29,942 bases of DNA from JBCBKP01 sp038521625 (lineage in GTDB: Bacteria; Planctomycetota; Phycisphaerae; Phycisphaerales; UBA1924): contig JBCBKP010000037.1 in the NCBI GenBank assembly GCA_038521625.1, positions 1 to 29,942 of the forward strand, in the 5' to 3' direction. The position numbers and the translations under genes are program-made. Of this stretch, positions 1 to 8,749 are shown one piece after another. Under the pieces are notes generated by a model. The model made no database searches. It was not told the DNA's origin and was given only the letters and a program-made list of their open reading frames with translations. The first letter of the stretch is position 1, and every line of letters starts with the position of its first letter.

Positions 1-1468
<1,468 letters not shown>

Positions 1469-1556
1469 GGGGTCCTCCGGGGGGGTTGTACGGGGCGGTG
1501 CAAGGGCGAGTTTCGCCTACGATCGCTCGTCGGGGCCGGGATCCGGCCGCCGGATT

Positions 1557-1642
1557 GGTGGGATGGCGGAGCGGTTGAACGCGCCGGTCTTGAAAACCGG
1601 TAAGGCCTTTGGTCTTCGGGGGTTCGAATCCCCCTCCCACCG
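1557..1642 (+). tRNA. tRNA-Ser (anticodon UGA)
   Basis: An 86-nt gene with acceptor stem GGTGGGA (1557-1563) pairing with TCCCACC (1635-1641) and discriminator G at 1642, as usual for tRNA-Ser. The anticodon arm is CCGGT-CTTGAAA-ACCGG, giving anticodon TGA. The long variable arm and the T-arm GGGGG-TTCGAAT-CCCCC are present. The 3' CCA is not encoded (TTC follows). The tRNA reads UCA codons. Confidence 0.97.
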
Positions 1643-1820
1643 TTCACCACCGGCCATGTGCCGGCGGGACAGCCGGGAGACTGAGGAGAACGGGCACACT
1701 TCGAACGGGGCGCACAATCTTCTGGCCCCCCTCGGAAGCTCCGAAAGGAGGCTATCGCCACTGATCAGCTCATCGATCCGCGAGACTGGCTATCTGGGAA
1801 CGACGCGGGAAGGCGATGCG

Positions 1821-1860
1821 GAGAGACTGTTCGACATATCCCGGGATCGCCCTCCGCTCG
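1821..1860 (+). repeat. Direct repeat copy A, upstream of beta-helix gene
   Basis: A ~40-bp element beginning GAGAGACTGTTCGACATAT and continuing with GGGATCGCCCTCCG. It recurs at 3401-3437 with an identical first 19 bases, one 1-nt indel and few substitutions. It lies about 40 bp before the beta-helix start codon. Confidence 0.8.
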
Positions 1861-1901
1861 TCGTCGGAATCGCGTTGCACACAAACGAGAGAGAGAAAAG
1901 C

Positions 1902-3074
1902 ATGCTCATGCACCGAATGCCCGCTGTTACCGTTCTCGCGGCCTGCGCCGCGCCCGCGTTCGCCCAACTCGGTTCGCTCGCCCCGCCGGCCGGCCCCGTG
2001 ATCGACACGGGCCCGAACCTCCGCGAGATCGAGCCTCGCACCATTGTCAACGAGACGAACACGCCGAGCGGGGGCAACTTCGATTTTATCATCAGCACGC
2101 CGGGCCACTACGTTTTCGACGGCAACAAGTCCGTCGAAGCGGGCCGGGACGGCATCCTTATCACCGCGTCGGATGTCGTGCTCGACATGAACGGATTTTC
2201 GCTCACTACCCCGCTCGCGATCATCTTCGCAAGCGGGATCACGATCTCGCCCGAGTCAGAATCCAACGTCACGGTCCGCAACGGGACGCTCCGCAACTTT
2301 GGTGATGGGGGAGTCATCCTGCCAGCCAATTCCCTCGTTGAGAACGTCAAGGTATTCAACGGCTTCAGCAGCGGGATCACCGCGGGCGACAACTCGACAG
2401 TTCGAAACTGCCTTGTCTCCGGGAACACCGGCCCCGATACGATTCACGGGATTCTCGTCGGCGACGACTCGCGCGTCGAAAGCTGTACCGTAAAGACCAC
2501 TCAAGGCTCCGGCATCACCTGCGGTGAGCAGGGCCAGATCCTCGGGAACACCGTCGTCGACACACAGGCGGCCGGCATCAACGTGGGCGACTCGTCACGC
2601 GTGGTCGGAAATCTTGTGGAGAACATCGGAACGAGCGGCGTCATCGCCGGTGCGGCGTGCTTCATCTCGGATAACACCGTGAGGAACACCCTGGCGTTCG
2701 GCATCCGGGCGGACATGCGGGCGCGCGTTGTCGGGAATCACGTCGTCGATATCGGAACAAGCAGCATCGGAGTGGATCAGGGGAGCACCGTCTCCGGCAA
2801 CACGATCTCGGAGGTGGCCATGTTCGGCATCGTCATCTTTGCCAGCGACTGCACGGCAGACGGGAACTCCATTTCTTTCTGCGACTCCGGCGCGTTCAAC
2901 ATTGGCGCCGACTTGAGCAGGATCACGCGGAATGATGTCAGCGCTTCGGGCGGCACAGCCGGTGCTCCCGGCGACCCGGGATTCTACATCCAAGGCAACC
3001 CTGCCATTCTCACTCGGTCCTTTATTGGCCCGACCAACGACCTGATGAGCCCGTGGACGAACGTCGTTGACTGA
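1902..3074 (+). CDS. Secreted right-handed beta-helix (NosD/pectate-lyase-like) protein
   Basis: A 390-aa exported protein. The start is ATG at 1902, preceded by a purine-rich GAGAGAGAAAAG. The N-terminus is a signal peptide with cleavage after AFA (residue ~20). From about residue 60 the chain is built of short repeated turns of the type xxVxxNxVxxxxxxGIxxxxxS, with regularly spaced Asn and Gly, as in parallel beta-helices of the NosD/right-handed beta-helix families. No clear catalytic signature was recognised, so it may be a polysaccharide-binding, lyase or structural surface protein. There is no dockerin tail, unlike its neighbours. Base composition is visibly less GC-rich than surrounding genes, and a direct repeat flanks it on both sides, so it may be an insert. 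Family confidence is good, function unknown. Confidence 0.88.
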   Translation: MLMHRMPAVTVLAACAAPAFAQLGSLAPPAGPVIDTGPNLREIEPRTIVNETNTPSGGNFDFIISTPGHYVFDGNKSVEAGRDGILITASDVVLDMNGFSLTTPLAIIFASGITISPESESNVTVRNGTLRNFGDGGVILPANSLVENVKVFNGFSSGITAGDNSTVRNCLVSGNTGPDTIHGILVGDDSRVESCTVKTTQGSGITCGEQGQILGNTVVDTQAAGINVGDSSRVVGNLVENIGTSGVIAGAACFISDNTVRNTLAFGIRADMRARVVGNHVVDIGTSSIGVDQGSTVSGNTISEVAMFGIVIFASDCTADGNSISFCDSGAFNIGADLSRITRNDVSASGGTAGAPGDPGFYIQGNPAILTRSFIGPTNDLMSPWTNVVD

Positions 3075-3510
3075 CCCCGTGCTATCCGCATATTCAGTCA
3101 TAGAAGAGATCGTCTTTGGTCAGGTCAACCAAGACTGAGAGTGGCGGGCGAGCAGGCCCTTTGAACGCGGCAACCGTGATCGCCACTTATCCTGCGAAGC
3201 TCACGGCTTGCAATCGTCTGTCGCCGCTCAGCATCGCACGATTCCGACCGTTCGAGGTGGGCAAGGAGTTTGTGCGCTCACGACGGGCCAGGGGTTTGTT
3301 GTATTTCGTCAATGGCGTTTGCTACGCCGCCAAGCGCTGCCTTGGCTTCGCCGTGATCACGGATTGACGGGGCTCACGCTGCCCTCAGCCTGAGGCGGCC
3401 GAGAGACTGTTCGACATATTGGGGATCGCCCTCCGTTCATCGCAATATTCGTGCGTGCCGATCGATCCTCCGCCTGTTCTACTACGGATACCGGTGACGG
3501 AGGACCCGAT
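3075..3510. other. Intergenic stretch, no convincing gene; lower GC
   Basis: This 436-bp gap between the beta-helix gene and the next gene contains direct repeat copy B (3401-3437). Small open frames occur on both strands (for example about 83 codons at 3116-3367), but they lack a ribosome-binding site, recognisable domains or the codon bias of neighbouring genes. It may be decayed coding sequence belonging to the same low-GC segment as the beta-helix gene. A GGAGG at 3499-3503 belongs to the downstream gene. Confidence 0.6.
3401..3437 (+). repeat. Direct repeat copy B, downstream of beta-helix gene
   Basis: This is the second copy of the element at 1821-1860, in the same orientation, 1.58 kb away. 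It lies about 75 bp before the start of the next secreted-protein gene. It could be a duplicated promoter/operator or the scar of an insertion or duplication. Confidence 0.8.
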
Positions 3511-5160
3511 TTGACCCGGATGCAGCCGATCTGGATCACGCTCTTGTGCCTGGCGTGCGCCGCCGGTCTCGCGACCGCCCAGCTCCGCCCAGACCAGGTG
3601 CTCGTGGTCTACGACAGCCGCGTCGCGGACTCGATCGCCGTCGCGGAGCACTACGCCGGCTCGGCGAACGTCCCGGGCGGGCCGTCGGGCTCCGCGCCCG
3701 GCGCGCGGCCGGGCGTGCGGGTCGTCGATCTCGCGTCGCTGGGACGGCCGGTGCTGCAGGGCAGCGACCTCCCGGTCGCGACCTACCTGAGCGACCTGCG
3801 CGACCCGCTGCGTGGCTACCTGGAGTCGGCCGGGCTGGTGTTCGACGTGCGGTGCCTGGTGCTCACCAAGGGCCTGCCGCACCGGATCCTCGACCTCGAC
3901 GACCCGCAGGCCCTGATCAACCCCGACGTGCAGCGCCCGATCGGCGACATCCCCGAGTCGCAGCTGAGCGAGCGCCTCGCGGGCGACGCGAGCGCGGCGT
4001 CGGTCGACAGCGAGCTGACGCTGCTCTGGCAGGACACGCTCGACACCGAGCTGAGCGAGCCCGGCGACAGCCTCGCCGACGGCGCGATCAAGAACCCGTA
4101 CCACACACGGCTGGTGTCGATTAATACGTTCAGCAACGCGAACATCCGCGCCGCGAAGTCGATCGGGAGCATCGAGGGGACCTTCTTCACGCAGGGCGCC
4201 GTCGGCGGCGGTCTGTCCCCGTCTCGGTTCACCGCGGGCGACATCCTGCTCGTGACCCGACTCGACGGCAACACCGTCGAGGACGTCCGCGCGATGATCG
4301 ACCGCGCCGCCGACATCGTGTTCGACCCGACCCGCGACGCCCTGATCCTCGACGAGAGCGGCAGCGAGGGCGTCCAGGACCGGGACGACAACGACGACGA
4401 GTTCGACAACCTGACGCTCGTGCTCGGCGCCAACGACGACTACGAGGCCACGCGCGACGCGCTGCTCGCCGACGGGCGGTTCGCGCCGGGGCTGATCCGC
4501 TACGACCCGGACGCCGGACCGGGCAGCTTCTTCGTGGGGGGCGAGGTGCCGGTGGTCGACGCCAACCCGGCGTTCGTGGTCGCCGAGCCGCTGGTGCTCT
4601 TCGCGTCCCTGAACGAGAACCACGGCGGCGGCGTGCCGGGCGGCCCGGCGACCGCGCGCGAGATCGCCCGCACGTTCGACTACCGGCCCGGCGCGATCTT
4701 CAACACGATCGAGAGCTTCAACGGCCGCGGACTGAACGGCCTCGCGACGCTATTCAATCAGGAGCAGGCGGCCGACTTCGTCGGCGAGGGCGGCACGCTG
4801 GCGGTCGCCAGCGTCTACGAGCCGATCTCCGACTCGGTGCCCGACAACGAGTGGCTCGTCCGGAACTTCGTGCTCGGCGGGATGACCTGGGCCGAGGCGG
4901 CGTGGAGCTCGATCCCGGCGGTGAGCTGGATGCAGATCGTCCTCGGCGACCCGCTCGCGATGGCGCGGCTCGAGGTCGAGGTGGTCTGCAGCCCGGCGGA
5001 CCTGGCCCGCCGGTTCGGCGTGCTCGACGAGCTCGACGTCCGGGAGGCCCTCGAGCGATTCACCGCCGGCGACGCGACGGCGGACTTCGACGCGAGCGGG
5101 GCGCTCGATATCTTCGACCTGATCCTGTTCTTCGAGCTGTTCGACGCCGGCTGCGGCTGA
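3511..5160 (+). CDS. Secreted TIGR03790-like protein with C-terminal GC-type dockerin module
   Basis: About 549 aa. GGAGG at 3499-3503 is 7 nt before TTG 3511 and 16 nt before the alternative ATG 3520, so the TTG start is preferred, though either is possible. The signal peptide ends at AGLATAQ. The body opens with QVLVVYDSRVADSIAVAEHYA and contains RCLVLTKGLPHRI, a pattern I associate with TIGR03790, a family of unknown function found in Planctomycetes, Verrucomicrobia and Acidobacteria. The last ~55 residues are a dockerin-like pair of EF-hand-type half repeats (DELDVREAL... then DFDASGALDIFDLILFF) ending DAGCG, the planctomycete GC-type tail thought to sort or anchor exoproteins. It converges with the kinase gene, only 4 bp apart. 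The biochemical role is unknown. Confidence 0.85.
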   Translation: MTRMQPIWITLLCLACAAGLATAQLRPDQVLVVYDSRVADSIAVAEHYAGSANVPGGPSGSAPGARPGVRVVDLASLGRPVLQGSDLPVATYLSDLRDPLRGYLESAGLVFDVRCLVLTKGLPHRILDLDDPQALINPDVQRPIGDIPESQLSERLAGDASAASVDSELTLLWQDTLDTELSEPGDSLADGAIKNPYHTRLVSINTFSNANIRAAKSIGSIEGTFFTQGAVGGGLSPSRFTAGDILLVTRLDGNTVEDVRAMIDRAADIVFDPTRDALILDESGSEGVQDRDDNDDEFDNLTLVLGANDDYEATRDALLADGRFAPGLIRYDPDAGPGSFFVGGEVPVVDANPAFVVAEPLVLFASLNENHGGGVPGGPATAREIARTFDYRPGAIFNTIESFNGRGLNGLATLFNQEQAADFVGEGGTLAVASVYEPISDSVPDNEWLVRNFVLGGMTWAEAAWSSIPAVSWMQIVLGDPLAMARLEVEVVCSPADLARRFGVLDELDVREALERFTAGDATADFDASGALDIFDLILFFELFDAGCG

Positions 5161-5164
5161 CCGG

Positions 5165-7192
5165 CTACCGACGCCCGTAGGACCCGAGACGCCACGACTC
5201 GAGCTCGGCGAACAGCCGCTCGTCGTCGAGGCGGTTCTCGTTGGTCGCGTAGAGCGCCCCCCAGACCGCCAGGCGCGTGATCGGGCTTCGTCCCTCGGAA
5301 ACGACGTGACCGGCGCCGCCAAAGCCGGCGCGGCGGACGCGCTCGAGGCAGCGCGGCAGCGACCCGGCCAGCACCCCCCGGTCGGGCGCGATCCCGCGCT
5401 TCTCATCGGCGTAGGCACGCTTGAGCGTCGCGACGGCGCTGAACACCCGCGCGTCGTCCAGGAGTGGATCCCCGGGGTCCAGCATCGCGGCGAGCTCCCG
5501 CTCGATCGCGGCGGCCTCCGCGGTCACGTCCACCTCGGCGTCGTAGGGGAGCGTCAGGCTCACGGCCCGCTGGAACCGCAGCAGCAGCGCCGCCAGCGAT
5601 CCCGGCTCGACCCGCTCGAGTTCCAGTTCGAGGATCTCGGCCATCAGCTCGGGCGTCGTGAGCTCCTCGATCGAGCCGGCCAGCGGCCGCTCGAATAGCA
5701 GCAGTTCGAGCGCGAGCAGCGCCGGCAGCGTGTTGTTGATCGACTCCTCCTCGCCGAGGCGCCCGATCTGATCGGCCCGGATCTGCTCGAGAGCCGCCCG
5801 GAGCCGGTTCTTGTTCCGCTCCATCACGATCCGGTCGGCGGTGGCCACCGAGCCGATGACCACGCCCGCCGTGATCGCGGCGATCGCCGCGGCCTGGAGC
5901 GGGGAGCGGCGGATCCAGAGACCCAGCCGCCCGAGCGGCGATCGATCGAGCCACGGGATCGCCCGCCCGAGGAGCCATCGACGCAGGTCGTCGGCGAACT
6001 CCGCGGCGGACGCGTGGCGCTCGGACGGGTCGTCGGAGAGCGAGCGCTCGATGATCGCGTCGAGACGGCCGGGCAGCGGCGGGCGCGGCGTCTCGCGCTG
6101 ACCGGCGTCGCCCGGGAGCGAGCCGTCGATCGTGTACCGCAGCATCGCGGCGAGGCTGAACAGGTCGGAGTGCACCGTCGCGAGCGCGCCCGCCCGGACC
6201 TCCGGGGCCATCAGGGCGAGATTCCCGATCGGGCCGGTGCTCTGGCTCAGCCGGCGCAGCGATCCCAGCCGGTCGGCGCCGTCCCAGAACGCCAGGCCGA
6301 AGTCCGCCAGCTTGGCCCTGGGGCGGTCGGCCTCGGGGCCGTCGAACAGCAGCACATTGTCGGGCTTGAGGTCGCCGTGGATCAGGCCGCAGGTGTGGGC
6401 CGCGGCGAGGCCGTCGCCGACCTGGGCGATCAGCGCCGCCGCGCGCCGGGCGTCGAGCGCGGGCTCCCGCTCGAGGAGGCTCGCGAGGCTGCCCCGCGAC
6501 GCGAGCTCCATGACGACGAACTCGCGGTCGTCCGGCGCGCGGCCCCGCTCGTGGATGGTGACGACCGACGGGTGCTGCACCGCGCGGGCGCGACGGCCCT
6601 CCTCGGCGAGCAGCCGGCGGTCGCTCTCGCTGAACTCGCGCAGCGCGAGGATCTTCAGCGCGACCTCGCCGGAGCCGTCGTGCTCGGTCTCGATGTTGCG
6701 ATCGACGGCCCGGTAGACGTCGCCGCTCAGGCCCGAGCCGAGCAGCTCGCGCAGCTCGAACCGCTCGTAGCCGTCGTCCGCGAGCGGGCCGAACCGCGCC
6801 GGCAGCGGGATCGATGGCTCGAACGACGCGTCGAGCGCGCGGCTATCGAATATCTCCGAGATGGCGCCCGCCACGCGGATCTCGCGCTCGAGCTCCGGGT
6901 AGCTGCCCACGAGGGTCTCGATCGCCTCGCCGGCGCCGTGCCCGTGCGCCATCAGATCGGTGAGCGCCATCTCGAGGACCGCGTCGAGCACCGGCGCGCT
7001 CGTCCGGACCGACGGCGCCTGGTCCAGGATCTGGCGGAGCTCGAGCGGGTCGCCCGACTCGCGGCGCCGTCGCATGAGGCTCTGCAGCGATTCGGCGAGC
7101 GCGTCGTCGTCGTTCGGCGAACCGGCGACGAGCTGTGCGATGCCCCCCTCTTCGGGCGCCGGCTCGGGTTCGATGTGCCCGACCAGCCTCAT
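5165..7192 (-). CDS. Membrane-anchored Hanks-type Ser/Thr protein kinase
   Basis: A 675-aa protein. ATG 7192 overlaps the upstream sigma stop as ATGA, indicating translational coupling. Residues 1-140 form an alpha-helical, acidic N-terminal region. The kinase domain spans ~144-405: glycine loop GSGLSGDVY (152-160), VALK Lys180, catalytic loop HGDLKPDNVLL (Asp274), DFG 297-299 and APE ~329-331. One transmembrane helix follows (~433-455), then a ~220-residue helical C-terminal domain presumed extracytoplasmic. The catalytic loop has HGD rather than HRD, making it a non-RD kinase, so activation-loop phosphorylation may not be the switch. Its ECF partner suggests that it controls, or is controlled with, that sigma factor; the substrate is not evident. 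Confidence 0.95.
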   Translation of the reverse strand: MRLVGHIEPEPAPEEGGIAQLVAGSPNDDDALAESLQSLMRRRRESGDPLELRQILDQAPSVRTSAPVLDAVLEMALTDLMAHGHGAGEAIETLVGSYPELEREIRVAGAISEIFDSRALDASFEPSIPLPARFGPLADDGYERFELRELLGSGLSGDVYRAVDRNIETEHDGSGEVALKILALREFSESDRRLLAEEGRRARAVQHPSVVTIHERGRAPDDREFVVMELASRGSLASLLEREPALDARRAAALIAQVGDGLAAAHTCGLIHGDLKPDNVLLFDGPEADRPRAKLADFGLAFWDGADRLGSLRRLSQSTGPIGNLALMAPEVRAGALATVHSDLFSLAAMLRYTIDGSLPGDAGQRETPRPPLPGRLDAIIERSLSDDPSERHASAAEFADDLRRWLLGRAIPWLDRSPLGRLGLWIRRSPLQAAAIAAITAGVVIGSVATADRIVMERNKNRLRAALEQIRADQIGRLGEEESINNTLPALLALELLLFERPLAGSIEELTTPELMAEILELELERVEPGSLAALLLRFQRAVSLTLPYDAEVDVTAEAAAIERELAAMLDPGDPLLDDARVFSAVATLKRAYADEKRGIAPDRGVLAGSLPRCLERVRRAGFGGAGHVVSEGRSPITRLAVWGALYATNENRLDDERLFAELESWRLGSYGRR

Positions 7193-7767
7193 GTCGCGAC
7201 ACCCATGTGCTCGCGGAGCCGTTCGCGCAGCCGCGACCAGCGCCAGCGGGTCGTGCCCGCGGGCTCGCCCAGGATGATGCCGATCTGCTGGAGCGAGACG
7301 CCCTGGAGCCACAGCGAGAGCACCGAGCGTTCCTCGTTGTTCTCGAGCGCGTCGAACGCCTGCGTCAGCACGTCGGAGTGTGCGTCCTCGCCCGCCGACT
7401 CTGCGACACGGTCCCGCAGCCGGTGCGCCCAATCGCTATCCGGGCCCTCGGCGGCGTCAAGCGAGCGGAGCGCCCGCGTGCGATCGATCAGCGCGTTATC
7501 GGCGATGCGCACCAGCAGCGCAATCAGCTCGCCCTCGGACCGGGCGCGCAGGTTGCCCTCGGCGGCGAGCGCATCCACCCGTCGATACAGCGTCGACATG
7601 ATGTCCTGCGAGTCGAACAGGCGCCGGGCGCCGGGGCGGAGCTTGCGACGGATCCGGGCACGGATCAGCGGCGCGTGCTCGGTGACGAAACGAGCCAGCA
7701 CGTCGCGGGTCTCGGGACCGAAAGCGCCCGGGCTCTCGATTCGATTCTCGCTGGCAGGTGCGGGCAT
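7189..7767 (-). CDS. ECF-type RNA polymerase sigma factor (planctomycete type)
   Basis: A 192-aa protein. ATG 7767 is preceded by GGAGGG with 8-nt spacing. Region 2 is visible around RLFDSQDIMSTLYRRVD, the usual core-binding and -10 recognition helix of planctomycete ECF factors. Region 4 is SVLSLWLQGVSLQQIGIILGEPAGTTRWRWSRLRERL split by its turn, the -35-binding HTH. It is translationally coupled to the downstream Ser/Thr kinase, an arrangement known for several planctomycete ECF groups; there is no anti-sigma factor nearby, so control through the kinase is plausible. It is divergent from the small acidic protein gene at 7956, which could share its regulatory region. Confidence 0.93.
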   Translation of the reverse strand: MPAPASENRIESPGAFGPETRDVLARFVTEHAPLIRARIRRKLRPGARRLFDSQDIMSTLYRRVDALAAEGNLRARSEGELIALLVRIADNALIDRTRALRSLDAAEGPDSDWAHRLRDRVAESAGEDAHSDVLTQAFDALENNEERSVLSLWLQGVSLQQIGIILGEPAGTTRWRWSRLRERLREHMGVAT

Positions 7768-7906
7768 GTAAGTATCCCTCCGGCGAGATGATAGGTCTCT
7801 CTCCCGAGAGTACCGGCAACCCGCGCCATCTGTACGGGCTGTCTTGGAAGCCGAGTTCGACATTTTCTTGAGACCAGCGCCAGCGCACCCCATCGTTCCC
7901 TCGTCT

Positions 7907-7937
7907 GTCCCCGTGAGCCGGCCCGGCGGCCGGGGAC
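7907..7937 (+). promoter_or_regulatory. Strong stem-loop in the leader of the small acidic gene
   Basis: GTCCCCG (7907-7913) pairs with CGGGGAC (7931-7937), with an inner stem GCCGG/CCGGC (7917-7921 with 7923-7927). The hairpin ends a few bases before the GGGAGG ribosome-binding site of the gene at 7956. A translational or stability role is inference. Confidence 0.5.
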
Positions 7938-7955
7938 GGAGAGGGAGGTTGTTGT

Positions 7956-8213
7956 ATGTCAGGGACGCGATTACGCGTGGCGCGATCGTTGCGCGCCATT
8001 GGCTCTTTGGTTGTGCTCTTTGCCCTGGTTGTCCTGGGACGTTCCGGCTCGGATACGGACGTTTTGAACCGGATTGACGCGGGCCAGATGCACACGGTCG
8101 TCGAGACGCAGCAGGCGGGCATCATCGACGACATCATCGACGCGATCGATGAGTTCCTCGGCGGGGAAGACCCGGATAACCCCGACGACGATACCCCGCC
8201 GCCCCCGCCCTGA
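7956..8213 (+). CDS. Small acidic exported or membrane protein, unknown function
   Basis: An 85-aa product. GAGGGAGG lies about 8 nt before ATG 7956, a strong site that supports a real gene. A basic N-terminus (RLRVARSLR) is followed by one hydrophobic helix (~residues 17-28, IGSLVVLFALVVLG), a signal peptide or membrane anchor. The remainder is acidic, with IIDDIIDAIDEFLGG and DPDNPDDD, and ends in a run of five prolines. No family was recognised. It is divergently transcribed from the ECF sigma/kinase pair and followed by an HTH regulator 62 bp downstream, so it may belong to that regulatory unit. It could bind divalent cations through its acidic segment, but that is speculation. Confidence 0.7.
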   Translation: MSGTRLRVARSLRAIGSLVVLFALVVLGRSGSDTDVLNRIDAGQMHTVVETQQAGIIDDIIDAIDEFLGGEDPDNPDDDTPPPPP

Positions 8214-8275
8214 TCGGTCCCCGGACCGGCGGAGACGGTTGATCACGCCCGAGACGCGAAGAGGTTGAGTCCGAG

Positions 8276-8719
8276 GTGTCGGAATTGCGGTTCGAACTCG
8301 AGATCCACGAACGCCTCGTCGAGGTGGTGGGGGATCTGCGCACCGACGAACTCGCCGCGATCGGCGGCGTAAGCCGCGATCTCGTCGAGCTCTACATGGC
8401 CGGCTCGACGCCCTCGATCGGGTTCGTCACCCGAGTCGCGCTGCGGCTCGGCGTCTCACTGGACTGGCTGCTCACCGGCAAGGGCGAGCGGCTCCTCGAG
8501 GACCGCAGCGGCAGACTGCTCGAGTCGGTGCCGATGCACGAGCTCCTCGCCGAGCTCGCCCAGCGGTTCGACACGCTCGACACGCGGATCTCCAGGGCCG
8601 AGACGATCGTCCGCGATCTCAGGGAAGAGTCCGACGTCGAACAGCCCGCGCCCCCGACGATCCACATCGTCGACCCCGCCCGCCGGCGCGCCGCCAAGCG
8701 AACCAGCGCCGAGGGCTGA
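8276..8719 (+). CDS. XRE/CI-like helix-turn-helix DNA-binding protein
   Basis: A 147-aa product starting at GTG 8276, with a GAGG-like site a short distance upstream. Residues ~20-65 form a lambda-repressor-like HTH: DELAAIGGVSRDLVELYMAG, then PSIGFVTRVALRLGVSLDWLLTGKG. The SLDWLLTG ending is typical of phage CI-type and XRE repressors. A predicted coiled coil follows (LLAELAQRFDTLDTRISRAE), probably for dimerisation, and then a basic tail RRRAAKR. No peptidase or ligand domain is visible. It likely regulates transcription of nearby genes, perhaps the preceding small gene, but no operator was identified. Confidence 0.88.
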   Translation: MSELRFELEIHERLVEVVGDLRTDELAAIGGVSRDLVELYMAGSTPSIGFVTRVALRLGVSLDWLLTGKGERLLEDRSGRLLESVPMHELLAELAQRFDTLDTRISRAETIVRDLREESDVEQPAPPTIHIVDPARRRAAKRTSAEG

Positions 8720-8727
8720 GGCCTCTC

Positions 8728-8749
8728 GCCCGGGGCGTCAGCCCCCGGC
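8728..8749. terminator. Stem-loop between convergent genes (possible bidirectional terminator)
   Basis: A GC-rich hairpin, 28-36 against 41-49 of this hundred (8728-8736 with 8741-8749), has one C-C mismatch and loop GTCA. It sits between the HTH gene stop and the glycosidase stop and overlaps the latter. Neither side has a T-run, so termination is uncertain. Confidence 0.4.

Noticed and set aside
1563..1901. In-frame extension of the beta-helix gene starting inside tRNA-Ser
   Set aside because: Signal peptide and ribosome-like purine tract place the start at 1902; the upstream part overlaps the tRNA.
3116..3367. An 83-codon open frame after the beta-helix gene
   Set aside because: No ribosome site, no domain and no codon bias like neighbours; treated as non-coding or decayed.
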